Of a stretch of 64,000 nt of DNA, positions 1 through 9,535 are shown piece after piece (position 1 is the stretch's first letter; each line of letters starts with the position of its first letter). A program made the position numbers and the translations under genes. The DNA is from Moritella sp. 24 (GTDB lineage: Bacteria; Pseudomonadota; Gammaproteobacteria; Enterobacterales; Moritellaceae). Under the pieces are notes generated by a model. The model did not search any database. It saw nothing but the letters and a program-made list of their open reading frames with translations, and was not told where the DNA came from. Location of the stretch: assembly GCF_018219155.1 (NCBI RefSeq), contig NZ_CP056123.1:3357505-3421504 (forward strand), written 5' to 3'.

Positions 1-597
1 GAAAACTACACGCAAGCGCTCCAGACTCTAGATCATTTACAACAAGCCGCGACAGACTATCAATTGGTATTTGAACAGCAAAAAAATGCGACGTTAGAAG
101 CCGTACTTTATAGCCAATCAAACAATCAAGAAAAGGCATTAGAGAAATTAAAAATTGCCCTGACGTTAGCTAATACGACGAGTTCTATTTGCGACTTTTT
201 AATTGATGCCAAAGTCATTGCAGAGCTGCTGAACGGCTTATTAAAGCAAGGTAAGATGGCAGAGTTAGAACGTTATCGTGCAGAGAAATTACTGGCTGAA
301 ATGTCGATAAAACGCCATAGCCGCGCGGTTTATTTTGATAAAGATTTTGTACATAAACTGCTAAACAGCCACGAAGTACCAGAGCTTATTCGAACGAGCC
401 CACTGACTCACCGCGAGTGGCAAGTTCTGGGATTAATTTATTCTCGTTATAGCAATGAGCAAATTTCCATAGAATTAGATGTGGCGTCAACAACCATTAA
501 AACGCATATTCGTAATCTTTATCAGAAATTAAATATTGCCAATCGTAAAGAAGCAATTGAAACAGCAGAGAACTTATTGAAGATGATCGGGTATTAA
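1..597 (+). CDS. malT: MalT, maltose regulon activator (C-terminal part)
   Basis: The reading frame is open from base 1, so the gene starts before the window and only the last 198 codons are seen. The first ~120 residues are helical and look like the end of the TPR-like sensor region of large MalT/LAL-type ATPase activators. Residues ~133-190 form a LuxR-type helix-turn-helix (SPLTHREWQVL, then SNEQISIELDVASTTIKTHI and LYQKLNIANRKEA). MalT binds maltotriose and ATP and activates maltose genes. That identity rests on the HTH plus the adjacent malGFE, malK and lamB genes with MalT-like boxes. A TTG at 64 is internal and is not the real start. Confidence 0.9.
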   Translation, partial: ENYTQALQTLDHLQQAATDYQLVFEQQKNATLEAVLYSQSNNQEKALEKLKIALTLANTTSSICDFLIDAKVIAELLNGLLKQGKMAELERYRAEKLLAEMSIKRHSRAVYFDKDFVHKLLNSHEVPELIRTSPLTHREWQVLGLIYSRYSNEQISIELDVASTTIKTHIRNLYQKLNIANRKEAIETAENLLKMIGY

Positions 598-603
598 TAA
601 TAT

Positions 604-631
604 AAAGGGCCTACATTTCTATAGGCCCTTT
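604..631 (+). terminator. Terminator of malT
   Basis: Perfect 10-bp inverted repeat (AAAGGGCCTA at 604-613, TAGGCCCTTT at 622-631) with an 8-nt loop, seven bases after the malT stop codon. There is no long U tract beyond the three T of the stem, so it may also serve the convergent gene on the other strand. Confidence 0.7.
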
Positions 632-707
632 AACGATAACTTAATTATTATGCAAAACAGTAAGGGGATTACTGTTGACTAAGCTATCGATTTTTCATTG
701 ATATCGT

Positions 708-956
708 TTATTTATAAAACGCTTCAACAGTTCCTTTCATCGTCATCATAAGCGGTTGACCACGACGGTCTAATGCTTTGTGCGATGGCACTTTTACCCA
801 GCCTTCACTGATGCAATATTCTTCAACATCGAAGCGCTCTTTGCCGTTAAGCATAATACCAATGTCGTACTGAAAAACAGCTTCATCATGGTGTGGGCTG
901 CGAGGGTTACCCGAAAGGTGATCTGGTAAAGCTGGTTTCGATGTAGTGTCGTTCAT
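708..956 (-). CDS. DUF3297 family small protein
   Basis: An 82-residue soluble protein that closely fits the DUF3297 family: it starts MNDTTSKPALPDHLSGNPRS, has the central NGKERFDVEEYCISEGWVKV stretch, then KALDRRGQPL and ends at the lysine of EAFYK. Length is the family norm. No biochemical function is known to me. The ATG at 954-956 has an AGGT ribosome-binding site. It is convergent with malT and monocistronic, and probably unrelated to maltose use. Family assignment is strong, function open. Confidence 0.85.
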   Translation of the reverse strand: MNDTTSKPALPDHLSGNPRSPHHDEAVFQYDIGIMLNGKERFDVEEYCISEGWVKVPSHKALDRRGQPLMMTMKGTVEAFYK

Positions 957-1124
957 GTTCGTGACCTGTTATAAATAAAAGTGCGCCATTGTAGACAATA
1001 TAGGCCTAACGCTCAAGGGCCGCTGTAATAAATGTTAACCCCTCGTATCCTAAACACTCAAATGCTTCTAAAAATATCACGCGTTGCGAATAACTCTTAA
1101 ATAGCCTTCAACATATCAAAAAAT

Positions 1125-1177
1125 AAAGCCAGCGGACAAACACCTTTTTAACAAAGCGTGTATCGTCCGCTGGCTTT
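1125..1177 (-). terminator. Terminator of the malEFG transcript
   Basis: Perfect 13-bp stem (AAAGCCAGCGGAC at 1125-1137, GTCCGCTGGCTTT at 1165-1177) with a 27-nt loop. On the minus strand it is followed by TTTATTTTTT, the U-rich tail of an intrinsic terminator, 54 bp after the malG stop codon. Between 957 and 1124 I see no gene. Confidence 0.85.
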
Positions 1178-1231
1178 CATTATAACTGTAGAGGTAATCG
1201 TTAAATAGGCATCATAGCAGGTTCACTACGT

Positions 1232-2122
1232 TTACCCTTTCACACCACCAGACGTTAAACCGCCCACTAACCAGCGCTGCGCAAGTAAAAAGACAACCGT
1301 GATTGGTAATGCAGACAACACAGCAGCTGCAGCAAAGTCACCCCAAAGGTAGTTTTGCGGATACAAGTACTGTTGCATACCAACCGCCAAGGTATAATTA
1401 TTCACGTCAGACAATAATAGCGAGGCCACTGGCACTTCTGTTACCGCAGCGATAAACGCAAGGATGAATACCACCGCTAAGATTGGCACCGACAAAGGCA
1501 ATAGTACCAAACGGAATGCTTGCCAAGGCGTAGCGCCATCCAATGCGGCAGCCTCTTCTAATGAACCATCAATCGACTCGAAATAACCTTTAATCGTCCA
1601 TACATGCAGTGCAATACCGCCAAGGTAGGCGAAGATTAGACCACCGTGGGTATTCAGTCCCAAGAAAGGCACATACTGACCTAACTTATCGAATAAAGCA
1701 TATAACGCTACCAGTGCTAATACTGCAGGGAACATCTGGAAAATCATCATCGCTTTTAAGATCGTGTCTTTACCGCTGAAACGTAAGCGTGCAAACGCAT
1801 AAGCAGACGTTGTCGATAACGCCACAATCATCACCGCCGATATAGACGCAACTTTTACCGAGTTCCACAACCACAACAACACAGGAAATGGCGGTGGTGT
1901 AATACTGCCATCCGCATTTGTTACCGAGAAGCCTAGCGCTAAGCGCCAGTGATCTAAGGTCGGGGATGTCGGGATAATGCCGCCCGTTGCAAAATTACCT
2001 TCACGTAATGAAATTGCCACTACCATAATCAATGGAAAAATAATCACCACCAATAATGCGCAAAGTGCTAGATGAGCAGCCCACACTCGATATTTTAATG
2101 ATTTCCCTTGTACCATCGCCAT
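1232..2122 (-). CDS. malG: MalG, maltose/maltodextrin ABC permease
   Basis: 296 residues, the family length. This is the smaller of the two inner-membrane permeases that move maltodextrins from MalE into the cytoplasm, powered by MalK. It has six predicted transmembrane segments (first near residues 15-37). The cytoplasmic EAA loop that docks onto MalK is clear ([20 protein letters not shown], about residues 190-209). The protein ends GGVKG like other MalG proteins. The start ATG has an AAGGAG site eight bases upstream. It lies 36 bp after malF and is last in the malE-malF-malG operon. Confidence 0.97.
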   Translation of the reverse strand: MAMVQGKSLKYRVWAAHLALCALLVVIIFPLIMVVAISLREGNFATGGIIPTSPTLDHWRLALGFSVTNADGSITPPPFPVLLWLWNSVKVASISAVMIVALSTTSAYAFARLRFSGKDTILKAMMIFQMFPAVLALVALYALFDKLGQYVPFLGLNTHGGLIFAYLGGIALHVWTIKGYFESIDGSLEEAAALDGATPWQAFRLVLLPLSVPILAVVFILAFIAAVTEVPVASLLLSDVNNYTLAVGMQQYLYPQNYLWGDFAAAAVLSALPITVVFLLAQRWLVGGLTSGGVKG

Positions 2123-2158
2123 ATTATTACTCCTTATTTTTGTTAGTTATTGCGCTGA

Positions 2159-3760
2159 TTATTTTTCTGACAGCTTGGTGAAACGTAAGTTAAAGAGCGC
2201 TAAACCACCCACTAACAAGAAGATAAGCGTGGTAATTGCACTAGCTAAACCAAAGTCTTGGCCACCAGCACCTTCAAAAGCAATGCGATAAGTGTAGTTA
2301 ACCAACAAGTCGGTATAACCCGCAGGCTCACTCGTACCAATCATGTTTGGTCCACCTTGCGTTAACAATTGAATTAATACAAAGTTATTAAAGTTAAACG
2401 AGAAGCTGGCAATCATTAATGGTAATAATGGTTTCATCATCATTGGGAAAGTAATGTTCTTGAAGTTTTGCAGTGGTCCTGCGCCATCCAATGCCGATGC
2501 TTCGTATAAATCATCTGGAATCGATTTCAACATACCCATGCTTAAAATCATCATGTACGGGAAACCAAGCCAAATATTCACCATCAATACCATGGCTTTG
2601 GCCGAAACAGGGTCAGAGAACCAACTTGGCGACAGACCAAACATAGCTTCTAACACCATATTAATTTCACCGAAGCTTTGGTTGAACAAACCTTTAAAAA
2701 TCAGAATAGAAATAAATGATGGCACCGCATAAGGTAAAATTAACAACATGCGATAAATAGCACGACCGCGTAATGCTTCCCACTGCACAATGCTTGCCAG
2801 CACTAAACCAATAATCACGGTGGCAACAACAGAGAGTCCAGAAAAAATAATCGTCCAAAAGAAAATACTAATAAACGGTTCTTTAATCCCGTCATCTTGC
2901 CAAATACGTTCAAAGTTTGCCGTGCCAATCACCACTGTGAATCCAGGTGATAACGGGTCACCAACATAGTTACCTTGCGCATCAATGGTTTGATAAAAGC
3001 CTGTTTCCATATTCGGAATTAACACGGTTTTATCTTTATTATTAACGAGTGTTGTCCCGTCTTTTTCGAGGCTGTAAAGCGGCTGAACAGCTGCAAATTT
3101 ACGTAACCCACTCATCCGAATTGCATTGCCATTGGGCAACACTAAATCCACGGTGTTTAACATCGCGCGATTTTTGATAATGTCTTTTATTTTCGCTTTG
3201 CTACCAATCACGCTATCTGTTGCGCTAAGCACCAAACGTCGGCTATTTGGTTGCGTTAAATTAATTTCATCCGTCACTAATAATTGCGTACCGTCTTTAA
3301 CGGCAAGGCGATAACCATTTTCACTGCGGTACAAATCGAATTTATAGCTGTCACCACTTTGATAGGTATTATCCAGCAAAACAGATTGTGCACGTTCAAA
3401 CGACAGCTGGTTTTTAGCACTGTAATTAGTAAACGCGATACCCACCGTGTACACCAGAGGGAAAATAATAAACAAGATCATGCCCGCCACACCCGGATAA
3501 ATATAACGGTGTGCGTAGGTCTTTTTACTACCAAAAATATACAAAGCCAACGAGGTTAGAATAAGCGTTAAGACCGCAAATGACGTCTCACCACGTGAAT
3601 ACATCAATACCGACGCATAACCATTCATTAACCCAATAAGCGTGAGGGTGCACCATTTAATAAAATGCGGAGAAAAAAATCGAGAATTGACTTTGTTGCA
3701 AGCCGATTGATCATCCGGTGTATCATCACCGAGAATGTCAGCTACTTTAACAGTCTGCAT
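2159..3760 (-). CDS. malF: MalF, maltose/maltodextrin ABC permease
   Basis: 533 residues. MalF pairs with MalG to form the translocation pore. The N-terminal transmembrane segments are followed by a large periplasmic insertion (about residues 120-290, the P2 loop typical of enteric-type MalF, which contacts MalE). A permease core with the EAA loop follows (EASALDGAGPLQNFKNITFP, about 420-439). The C-terminus NLRFTKLSEK is typical. It is slightly longer than the E. coli protein (514), with extra residues at the N-terminus. It lies 133 bp downstream of malE, a gap without a clear terminator that could hold an mRNA-stabilising structure, as known in enterics. Confidence 0.97.
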   Translation of the reverse strand: MQTVKVADILGDDTPDDQSACNKVNSRFFSPHFIKWCTLTLIGLMNGYASVLMYSRGETSFAVLTLILTSLALYIFGSKKTYAHRYIYPGVAGMILFIIFPLVYTVGIAFTNYSAKNQLSFERAQSVLLDNTYQSGDSYKFDLYRSENGYRLAVKDGTQLLVTDEINLTQPNSRRLVLSATDSVIGSKAKIKDIIKNRAMLNTVDLVLPNGNAIRMSGLRKFAAVQPLYSLEKDGTTLVNNKDKTVLIPNMETGFYQTIDAQGNYVGDPLSPGFTVVIGTANFERIWQDDGIKEPFISIFFWTIIFSGLSVVATVIIGLVLASIVQWEALRGRAIYRMLLILPYAVPSFISILIFKGLFNQSFGEINMVLEAMFGLSPSWFSDPVSAKAMVLMVNIWLGFPYMMILSMGMLKSIPDDLYEASALDGAGPLQNFKNITFPMMMKPLLPLMIASFSFNFNNFVLIQLLTQGGPNMIGTSEPAGYTDLLVNYTYRIAFEGAGGQDFGLASAITTLIFLLVGGLALFNLRFTKLSEK

Positions 3761-3893
3761 GGAAGAACCTACCTCATAAACAGCAAAAGGAGAGATAATC
3801 TCTCCTCATATCTCATGACTTCCTATCGTTAATTCACAAAGTATTAAGACAGGAAGTTATAAAACAAAAAGTACTAAAACAAAAAGCCTTGAA

Positions 3894-5069
3894 CTACTTT
3901 GTCATCTGCTTTTCAGCATCACTTAACGCAGCATCAATTGATTGACGACCATCAACAATGTTAATGATGGCATTTTTAGTTGCACTCCAAAATGCGCTCA
4001 TCTGTGGGATATTTGGCATAATTTCACCGTTCATCGCATTATTCATTGTTGCAGCAATACGGCTATCAGTCGCTAACTGCGCTTGGTATGACGTCAATGC
4101 AACAGCACCTAATGGCTTATCACTGTTCACTTGAGCCAGACCTTCATCTGTCAATAAGTAGTTTTCGATAAACTCAACCGCGAGATCTTTGTTTGGCGAC
4201 GCAGTACTAATACCCGCTGTTAATACACCTACAAACGGTTTAGAGTGACTGCCGTTAAATTGTGGCAATTCAGCAACACCATAATTAATATCAGACTTGT
4301 CTACGTTACCCCATGACCAAGGGCCATTAATAGTCATTGCAACATTGCCTTTAATAAACTCTGATTCAGATACTGAATAATCCATATCAGGTGAAATAAC
4401 CTTATCAGCAATGAGGTTTTGCACTAACTGCATACTGCCTTTAACACCCGCATTATTCACGCCTGAATCTTTCACATCATAACCATTAGCATTGGTTTTA
4501 AATGCATAGCCACCGTCTGCCGCCATTAACGGCCAAGTGAAGTACGGTTCTTTTAGATTCCACATAATGGCAGATTTACCCTGCGCTTTAAGTTGCTTAT
4601 CTAATGTCGCTACATCTTCCCAATTTTTTGGTGGAGTTTTAACTAAATCTTTATTATAAATGAGTGAAAGAGATTCAACCGCAACTGGGTAACCGATGTA
4701 TTTCCCGTTGTATTTAACCGCATCCCACGTGAAGTCAATCATGCTGTCTTTCAGTTCTTTCGATGGTTTAATTTCGGCTAATAAACCCGCTTGCGCATAA
4801 CCACCAAAACGGTCATGAGCCCAAAATACGATATCAGGACCGTCACCCGTTGCAGCTACTTGTGGGAACTTGTCTTGTAAGCTATCTGGATGCGCAACTG
4901 TCACCTTAATGCCAGTATCAGCTTCAAACTGCTTGCCTACTTCAGCAAGACCGTTATAACCTTTATCGCCGTTAATCCAGATTGTTAACTGGCCTTCTTC
5001 AATAGCAGCATAGGCAGATAAAGAGTTCATTGCAGTTAGTAGTGCTACCGCTGTTAAGGTTTTTCTCAT
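3894..5069 (-). CDS. malE: MalE, periplasmic maltose-binding protein
   Basis: 391 residues. A signal peptide ([21 protein letters not shown]) precedes a mature protein starting at [18 protein letters not shown], the classic MalE opening. Later signatures are [33 protein letters not shown], and near the C-terminus [20 protein letters not shown]. It delivers maltose and maltodextrins to MalFGK2. The longest frame starts at a GTG one codon earlier (5072); I chose the ATG at 5067-5069 because an AAGGA site lies eight bases upstream. First gene of malEFG, divergent from malK. Confidence 0.97.
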   Translation of the reverse strand: MRKTLTAVALLTAMNSLSAYAAIEEGQLTIWINGDKGYNGLAEVGKQFEADTGIKVTVAHPDSLQDKFPQVAATGDGPDIVFWAHDRFGGYAQAGLLAEIKPSKELKDSMIDFTWDAVKYNGKYIGYPVAVESLSLIYNKDLVKTPPKNWEDVATLDKQLKAQGKSAIMWNLKEPYFTWPLMAADGGYAFKTNANGYDVKDSGVNNAGVKGSMQLVQNLIADKVISPDMDYSVSESEFIKGNVAMTINGPWSWGNVDKSDINYGVAELPQFNGSHSKPFVGVLTAGISTASPNKDLAVEFIENYLLTDEGLAQVNSDKPLGAVALTSYQAQLATDSRIAATMNNAMNGEIMPNIPQMSAFWSATKNAIINIVDGRQSIDAALSDAEKQMTK

Positions 5070-5465
5070 CACTTATATCCTTATTAAATTAGCTTTCAAA
5101 CTTACCAGACAAGTTGTCTGCGTTGGAGGGTATAGTGATGTAAAACACCATAGTGAACATCCTCCTTTACCCTACGCCTAGTACAGGTAAAACCAAAAGC
5201 GTGAACTTGAACGATTAATTTTACTGAGTTGGTCAAATAAGGCGATAAAAATGCGATGGCTCGCACACTAAAACGCGACAAGGTACCTATTTAGAGTGAT
5301 AATTAGTCAACCATTATTAAAATGTGATCTATGCACTCCTCCTATCTTCTCCACCCTAAAAGTTTTTGCCAAGGATGATGCAGATAAAGGTCATATAAAA
5401 CACACTATCAACATCGAATAATGCTGTGTAAGATATTCTAATTAATCATAAAAAGGACTAACGAG
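5070..5465. promoter_or_regulatory. malE/malK divergent control region with MalT boxes and a CRP-like site
   Basis: A 396-bp gap between divergent mal genes. Several copies of the MalT core GGA(G/T)GA are visible: TCCTCC at 5160-5165 and 5338-5343 (minus orientation), a related TCTCCACCC at 5349-5357, and GGATGA at 5373-5378 (plus). AAATGTGATCTA at 5320-5331 is a perfect left half of the CRP consensus, with a degenerate right half. Such a mixture is the known architecture of enteric malEp/malKp. Exact promoters were not resolved; the remaining sequence shows nothing else. Confidence 0.8.
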
Positions 5466-6575
5466 ATGGCAAATGTCACGTTAAACAATGTATGTAAAGC
5501 ATATGGTGATGTACTTATTTCTAAAAACGTAGATCTTGAAATAAATGATGGTGAGTTTGTTGTATTCGTTGGTCCATCAGGTTGTGGTAAGTCAACTTTA
5601 CTGCGTTGCATTGCTGGACTTGAAGATATAACGTCTGGTGATCTGTTTATTGGCGGCAAACGCATGAATGATGTTGAACCGTCGAAACGTGGTGTTGGCA
5701 TGGTATTCCAGTCTTATGCGCTTTATCCACATTTAGATTTAACCGATAACATGTCGTTTGGTTTGAAGTTAGCAAAAGCAGATAAACAGCTAATCAAAGA
5801 TCGTGTGAAACATGCCGCAGACATTCTGCAACTAACGCCACTACTCGATCGTAAGCCAAAGTCGTTATCCGGTGGTCAACGTCAACGCGTTGCTATTGGC
5901 CGTACCTTGGTATCACAACCAGAAGTATTTTTGTTAGATGAGCCACTATCAAATTTAGATGCGGCATTACGTGTAAAAATGCGTATTGAACTAGCGAAAC
6001 TGCACAAGCAATTAGGTTGCACGATGATCTACGTGACCCATGATCAAGTTGAAGCGATGACAATGGCAGATAAGATCGTCGTACTTGACGGTGGTAATGT
6101 TGCTCAGGTTGGCGCGCCATTAGATATTTACCATTACCCTAAAAACATTTTTGTCGCTGGTTTTATTGGCTCACCAAAAATGAACTTCATTAACGTCAAT
6201 ATTCAAGCGACTGAAGCTGACCGTGTCGAAGTACTGCTACCTAATTGCCAGAGTATTTGGATCCCTGTCGATGGTAAAACAGTGAACGCCGGAGATGAAA
6301 TGACCCTCGGTATTCGTCCAGAACATTTAGTCCCTGTTGAAAGTGCCGATGTGGTGATCACGGGTGAAACTATCGTGGTAGAAAAACTGGGTAATGAAAC
6401 GCAAGTTTACTTGCACATTGAAGGCTGTAATGACGATGTTATTTATCGCGTGGCAGATACTCTATCTATTGATGCGGGCGAGAAGTTAGACATCGGTATT
6501 CCAGCACACCGTTGCCACTTGTTCCATAAAGATGGTTTAGCGTGTCAGCGCTTGTATCAAGAAACGACGAGTTAG
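5466..6575 (+). CDS. malK: MalK, maltose ABC transporter ATPase
   Basis: 369 residues. Nucleotide-binding subunit of MalFGK2 and, in enterics, a repressor of MalT activity. Visible motifs: Walker [10 protein letters not shown] (36-44), Q-loop Q82, signature LSGGQ (134-138), Walker B VFLLDEP (154-160) and switch His192. The C-terminal ~130 residues are the MalK regulatory OB-like domain ([19 protein letters not shown]). ATG at 5466. Transcribed alone, away from malEFG, unlike E. coli where malK-lamB-malM are co-transcribed; here lamB has its own promoter. Confidence 0.97.
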   Translation: MANVTLNNVCKAYGDVLISKNVDLEINDGEFVVFVGPSGCGKSTLLRCIAGLEDITSGDLFIGGKRMNDVEPSKRGVGMVFQSYALYPHLDLTDNMSFGLKLAKADKQLIKDRVKHAADILQLTPLLDRKPKSLSGGQRQRVAIGRTLVSQPEVFLLDEPLSNLDAALRVKMRIELAKLHKQLGCTMIYVTHDQVEAMTMADKIVVLDGGNVAQVGAPLDIYHYPKNIFVAGFIGSPKMNFINVNIQATEADRVEVLLPNCQSIWIPVDGKTVNAGDEMTLGIRPEHLVPVESADVVITGETIVVEKLGNETQVYLHIEGCNDDVIYRVADTLSIDAGEKLDIGIPAHRCHLFHKDGLACQRLYQETTS

Positions 6576-6610
6576 TTTTATATTCAAATAATTAACGTCT
6601 AAGTTAAGAA

Positions 6611-6628
6611 AGCCTCCGACAGGAGGCT
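6611..6628. terminator. Hairpin between convergent malK and lipoprotein gene
   Basis: Perfect AGCCTCC/GGAGGCT stem with a GACA loop, 35 bp after malK and 15 bp after the convergent lipoprotein gene. It has no U tract on either side, so termination is uncertain, but position favours a shared bidirectional stop. Confidence 0.5.
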
Positions 6629-6643
6629 AAATTCAACAACGAA

Positions 6644-7582
6644 CTATTTTTCTGATCTCAGAATCACTGAATTTAAAAAATCAGATACAACCAACTTATT
6701 TTCAACCACAGCTACATCTGACGGTCCATCTTGAATGTTTGTATTCAAAAGCGGTACATTCGACTGTGTTAAATCATACACCTGAACACCTGCACCTGAC
6801 TTACTATCACCTGAACCATCATTCCCCCAAAATCCAACATATAACTTATCGTTGTCTACATATAAGCCATCATAATTCCCCGTATTTGCGATCACGTAAG
6901 GGTTAATAAAATCCCCATTAGATGTAACCTCAAAACGAGTCAGTCTTCCGGTGCTATCCCCAGGAAAATCTCCGGAAAAAATATAATCAGTTCCATTTTC
7001 GTTAAAAGAAACCAAACCAGTAGGATAATTTGATATCACATCATTACCCGCATTATCGGTAACAAAAGTAGCTGGCTCTTTAAAGTTTTTATTCAATTTA
7101 ATTAGCGTTTGTGTATTGAAAGAAGCTATAAAAATAGTATTTCCGATAATGGTGAGATCTGCAGTTCCTTTTGAATCAAACCGTGACTGATCTACATTCG
7201 TTAAATCATAAGATGTATAGTGATAATTAGACCCATCATGTTCAATCTTAACTAATTGGTCGACATCAACAGCAAAAATAGTGTCACTATTTGTATCCTT
7301 TACTAATCCCTTAGGATGATATAGTTGGACCCCATCTAAATATTTAGGAAGTAAAATAGGCTCTAATGAAATATCATGATTAATTAACGCTATATAACCG
7401 CCAGGTTCGAGCGTTGTAGCATTACTTCCCCCATTGATTACATTAGTAACAAATAACCCTCTCTCTGTTTGTAAAATGGATTCAGGCGTATCGAGTTGAG
7501 TCGTGACAATTTCATCATCCGGCAAATAAGCACAACCAGAAATAACAAGTAGAGGTAGCGCGCATAATAGCTTAAGTTTCAT
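6644..7582 (-). CDS. Beta-propeller (SMP-30/NHL-like) lipoprotein in the mal cluster
   Basis: 312 residues from the chosen ATG at 7580-7582, which has AAGG upstream and begins a lipoprotein signal MKLKLLCALPLLVISGC with lipobox LVISGC. The longest frame starts 18 codons earlier and would put a charged tail before the signal, so I reject it. The mature protein shows repeated beta-strand blocks (LDTPESILQTERGLFVTN, HPKGLVKDTNSDTIFAVD, NYDGLYVDNDKLYVGFWG, GPSDVAVVENKLVVSD), typical of a six-bladed SMP-30/NHL-like propeller. Lipid-anchored, envelope-located; ligand unknown. It sits between malK and lamB where enterics have malM, but is not MalM by sequence. Confidence 0.75.
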   Translation of the reverse strand: MKLKLLCALPLLVISGCAYLPDDEIVTTQLDTPESILQTERGLFVTNVINGGSNATTLEPGGYIALINHDISLEPILLPKYLDGVQLYHPKGLVKDTNSDTIFAVDVDQLVKIEHDGSNYHYTSYDLTNVDQSRFDSKGTADLTIIGNTIFIASFNTQTLIKLNKNFKEPATFVTDNAGNDVISNYPTGLVSFNENGTDYIFSGDFPGDSTGRLTRFEVTSNGDFINPYVIANTGNYDGLYVDNDKLYVGFWGNDGSGDSKSGAGVQVYDLTQSNVPLLNTNIQDGPSDVAVVENKLVVSDFLNSVILRSEK

Positions 7583-7766
7583 ATGTAACCTTTTTTGATA
7601 CGTAAAAGTTACACTAACAATAACAGACTGCCACACAGCTAAATCTCACAGATGAGTAACGATGTGATGACAATTAAGTAACTATAAACATACATAAAAA
7701 ACAGCGATAAAATGTAACTTAAATGAACAAATTAACGCTATATTCATAGCTAATAAAACAAAAAAA

Positions 7767-7790
7767 GCCTAACAGCTTTCACTGCTAGGC
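7767..7790 (-). terminator. Terminator of lamB
   Basis: On the minus strand GCCTAGCAG pairs with CTGTTAGGC (one G-U pair) around a TGAAAG loop, followed by TTTTTTT: a textbook intrinsic terminator about 90 bp after the lamB stop. A second weaker inverted repeat (GGGG at 7804-7807 with CCCC at 7833-7836, and inner TTTTTGT/ACAAAAA at 7808-7814 and 7821-7827) lies between it and lamB. Confidence 0.85.
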
Positions 7791-7878
7791 ATTTTAATTA
7801 TTAGGGGTTTTTGTCTGCAAACAAAAATGAATCCCCTTAACTATCTTGCTTTTCTACTATGCTCGACGTCGCGAGGTA

Positions 7879-9159
7879 TTAGAACCAAGCTTCAACTTGC
7901 ATACCTATAGTATAGTCGCTATCGCCTTTACTTGATCCTAGAGTCGTACCTTCATCGTCCGTGATATATGACGCGAATACACGTAGTTCAGGTCTAGCCC
8001 AGAAACTCTCGCCCATAGACCATGCTTGTGCGATTGTCGCTTTGCTGCCGCCTTTATCTTCAGAACCTTTTGATTCTGAGAACACACCTAATTCAACAAT
8101 CGTTTTCATATTCTGGTTCCACTTATACATAGGACGAACCACGGCACTGAATAACTCATGCTCTTCTTTCGCTAAACCAACATCAGCAGAATTGGCATAC
8201 ATTAACTGATGACCAACTTCAATCTTGTCGCCAAAGATCATCACACCCCAGTTAATCGCACGATAACCTGTTGCATCATTCTGCTCACCCGAACGATCAA
8301 ACCAAGCACCACCACCTAGCCCAGCCATTTGCGTACCGTAAGAGCTAGTACCATATTGCAGTACCGTTTGGTTAAAACCGTTACTTAAACCTTGCTGTAA
8401 AATAGCGGTTAACATCACGCCATCATCAGCCTTCACCGTTTGGCCTTCCGTTTCATTGGCAAAGTTATATACCGCTGCAACTTCTAATGTCGCATTGTTC
8501 CATAAATTAAGACCTGAATAGCGAACATCAAAAATATGACCATTTACAGATTCTGATTTTTTACCAATAACTCCCCATACAGGTTCACCATTAGGATCCG
8601 TTGGATGAGGAACGTAGCCATATTCATCTTCATCTGTTTTTTGGCTACCGTCATCTAACATCCAAGCGGCTGATAATTTACCAGGACCAACACTTAAGTT
8701 TTCAATACCACCACCAGCACCACCAGATGTATTCAAGTAGTAGAAATCGGTAATATGAATATCTTTACGTTGGTAATAACGCTTACCAGCCCACATCGTC
8801 GCTTCTTTATCGCTCGCAATCAGGCCTGTCGCTTGCACATTAAATTGCGCTACGTTGAAGTCGCCATCTTCCCAACCATTATTACCAGAGTTGCCTTGTG
8901 CAATCATTGCATCAACAACCCACTTCTGATCTTCCATCCCTTCGATTTTTGGTAACTCTTGACGAAAACCAAACTCAGCATAAAGATCATTTTCATTACC
9001 TAAACGACCAATTTTGTTTTTCTCAAAACTAACATTTTCGCCATTATTACCGCTTAATCCAGTACCAGCTCGCATGTAACCATTAAAATCAACAGCGCCA
9101 GCGGCTGAAGAAAGTAAGGCTGCAGATACAGCAATCGCAACACGATTTAAGTTTTTCAT
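7879..9159 (-). CDS. lamB: LamB maltoporin
   Basis: 426 residues from the ATG at 9157-9159. That start has AAGGA upstream and opens the signal peptide MKNLNRVAIAVSAALLSSAAGAVDFNGYM; the longer frame adds 27 non-signal residues. Family hallmarks: DFNGYMRAGTGLSGNNG at the mature N-terminus, LYAEFGFRQELP, WAGKRYYQRKDIHITDFYY, and a C-terminal strand ending in WF, the outer-membrane assembly signal. It forms an 18-strand trimeric channel for maltodextrins. About 120 bp upstream lies a cluster of MalT boxes, and farther out the shared upstream element. Confidence 0.96.
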   Translation of the reverse strand: MKNLNRVAIAVSAALLSSAAGAVDFNGYMRAGTGLSGNNGENVSFEKNKIGRLGNENDLYAEFGFRQELPKIEGMEDQKWVVDAMIAQGNSGNNGWEDGDFNVAQFNVQATGLIASDKEATMWAGKRYYQRKDIHITDFYYLNTSGGAGGGIENLSVGPGKLSAAWMLDDGSQKTDEDEYGYVPHPTDPNGEPVWGVIGKKSESVNGHIFDVRYSGLNLWNNATLEVAAVYNFANETEGQTVKADDGVMLTAILQQGLSNGFNQTVLQYGTSSYGTQMAGLGGGAWFDRSGEQNDATGYRAINWGVMIFGDKIEVGHQLMYANSADVGLAKEEHELFSAVVRPMYKWNQNMKTIVELGVFSESKGSEDKGGSKATIAQAWSMGESFWARPELRVFASYITDDEGTTLGSSKGDSDYTIGMQVEAWF

Positions 9160-9249
9160 ATAATCTAAATCCTTGAATGAGTTTGGTTTCATTTTTAGAG
9201 GCAATGACCCAAATAGGCTCTGCCCCGAAGACAAATTCATAGTAAGGAT

Positions 9250-9300
9250 TTTTAAAATATTCGACCTCCTCCACCCCCTGTTAATTTAAGGAGGATGAAA
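9250..9300 (-). promoter_or_regulatory. lamB promoter region with MalT boxes
   Basis: A compact run CCTCCTCCACCCCC at 9266-9279 reads as GGGGGTGGAGGAGG on the lamB strand, containing the MalT core GGAGGA, and a plus-strand GGAGGATG lies at 9290-9297. Opposed boxes within 30 bp are typical of MalT-dependent promoters. Exact -10 not assigned. Confidence 0.7.
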
Positions 9301-9383
9301 AAGGCTGAGAAAATAGTGGGTAGGTCGTTTTTATGAGGAAGGTCACCGAAATAGGGCGTATTTACGTGATTTATTAAAATTGA

Positions 9384-9492
9384 TATGAAATACAGTGTTA
9401 ACTAGATCATGTTTAAGTACCAATATCGTAATTTAACTACCTGAATTACATGAAATAATCCCGCCTTTATAAATGTGACCTAGATAGCAAAC
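9384..9492. repeat. ~109-bp conserved upstream element, copy 1 (lamB side)
   Basis: Three blocks match the DNA upstream of the debranching enzyme at 19361-19469: 9384-9415 (30 of 32 identical), 9433-9450 (17 of 18) and 9466-9492 (25 of 27), with spacing conserved to one base. Block 3 holds AAATGTGACCTAG, an excellent CRP left half-site; block 1 holds TGTTAACTAGATCATG, also CRP-like. It lies upstream of lamB (minus strand) and just downstream of the small gene at 9536. Confidence 0.85.
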
Positions 9493-9535
9493 TCAATAAT
9501 TCATAAATTAATCCTGATTTTCAAAGTGAACTTTC

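Noticed and set aside
64-66. TTG as the start of the first gene
   Set aside because: The frame is open to base 1 and encodes typical MalT helical sequence upstream, so the gene is simply cut by the window edge.
5438-5701. Minus-strand frame across the start of malK
   Set aside because: Shadow of malK on the opposite strand, with no ribosome-binding site and no recognisable protein.
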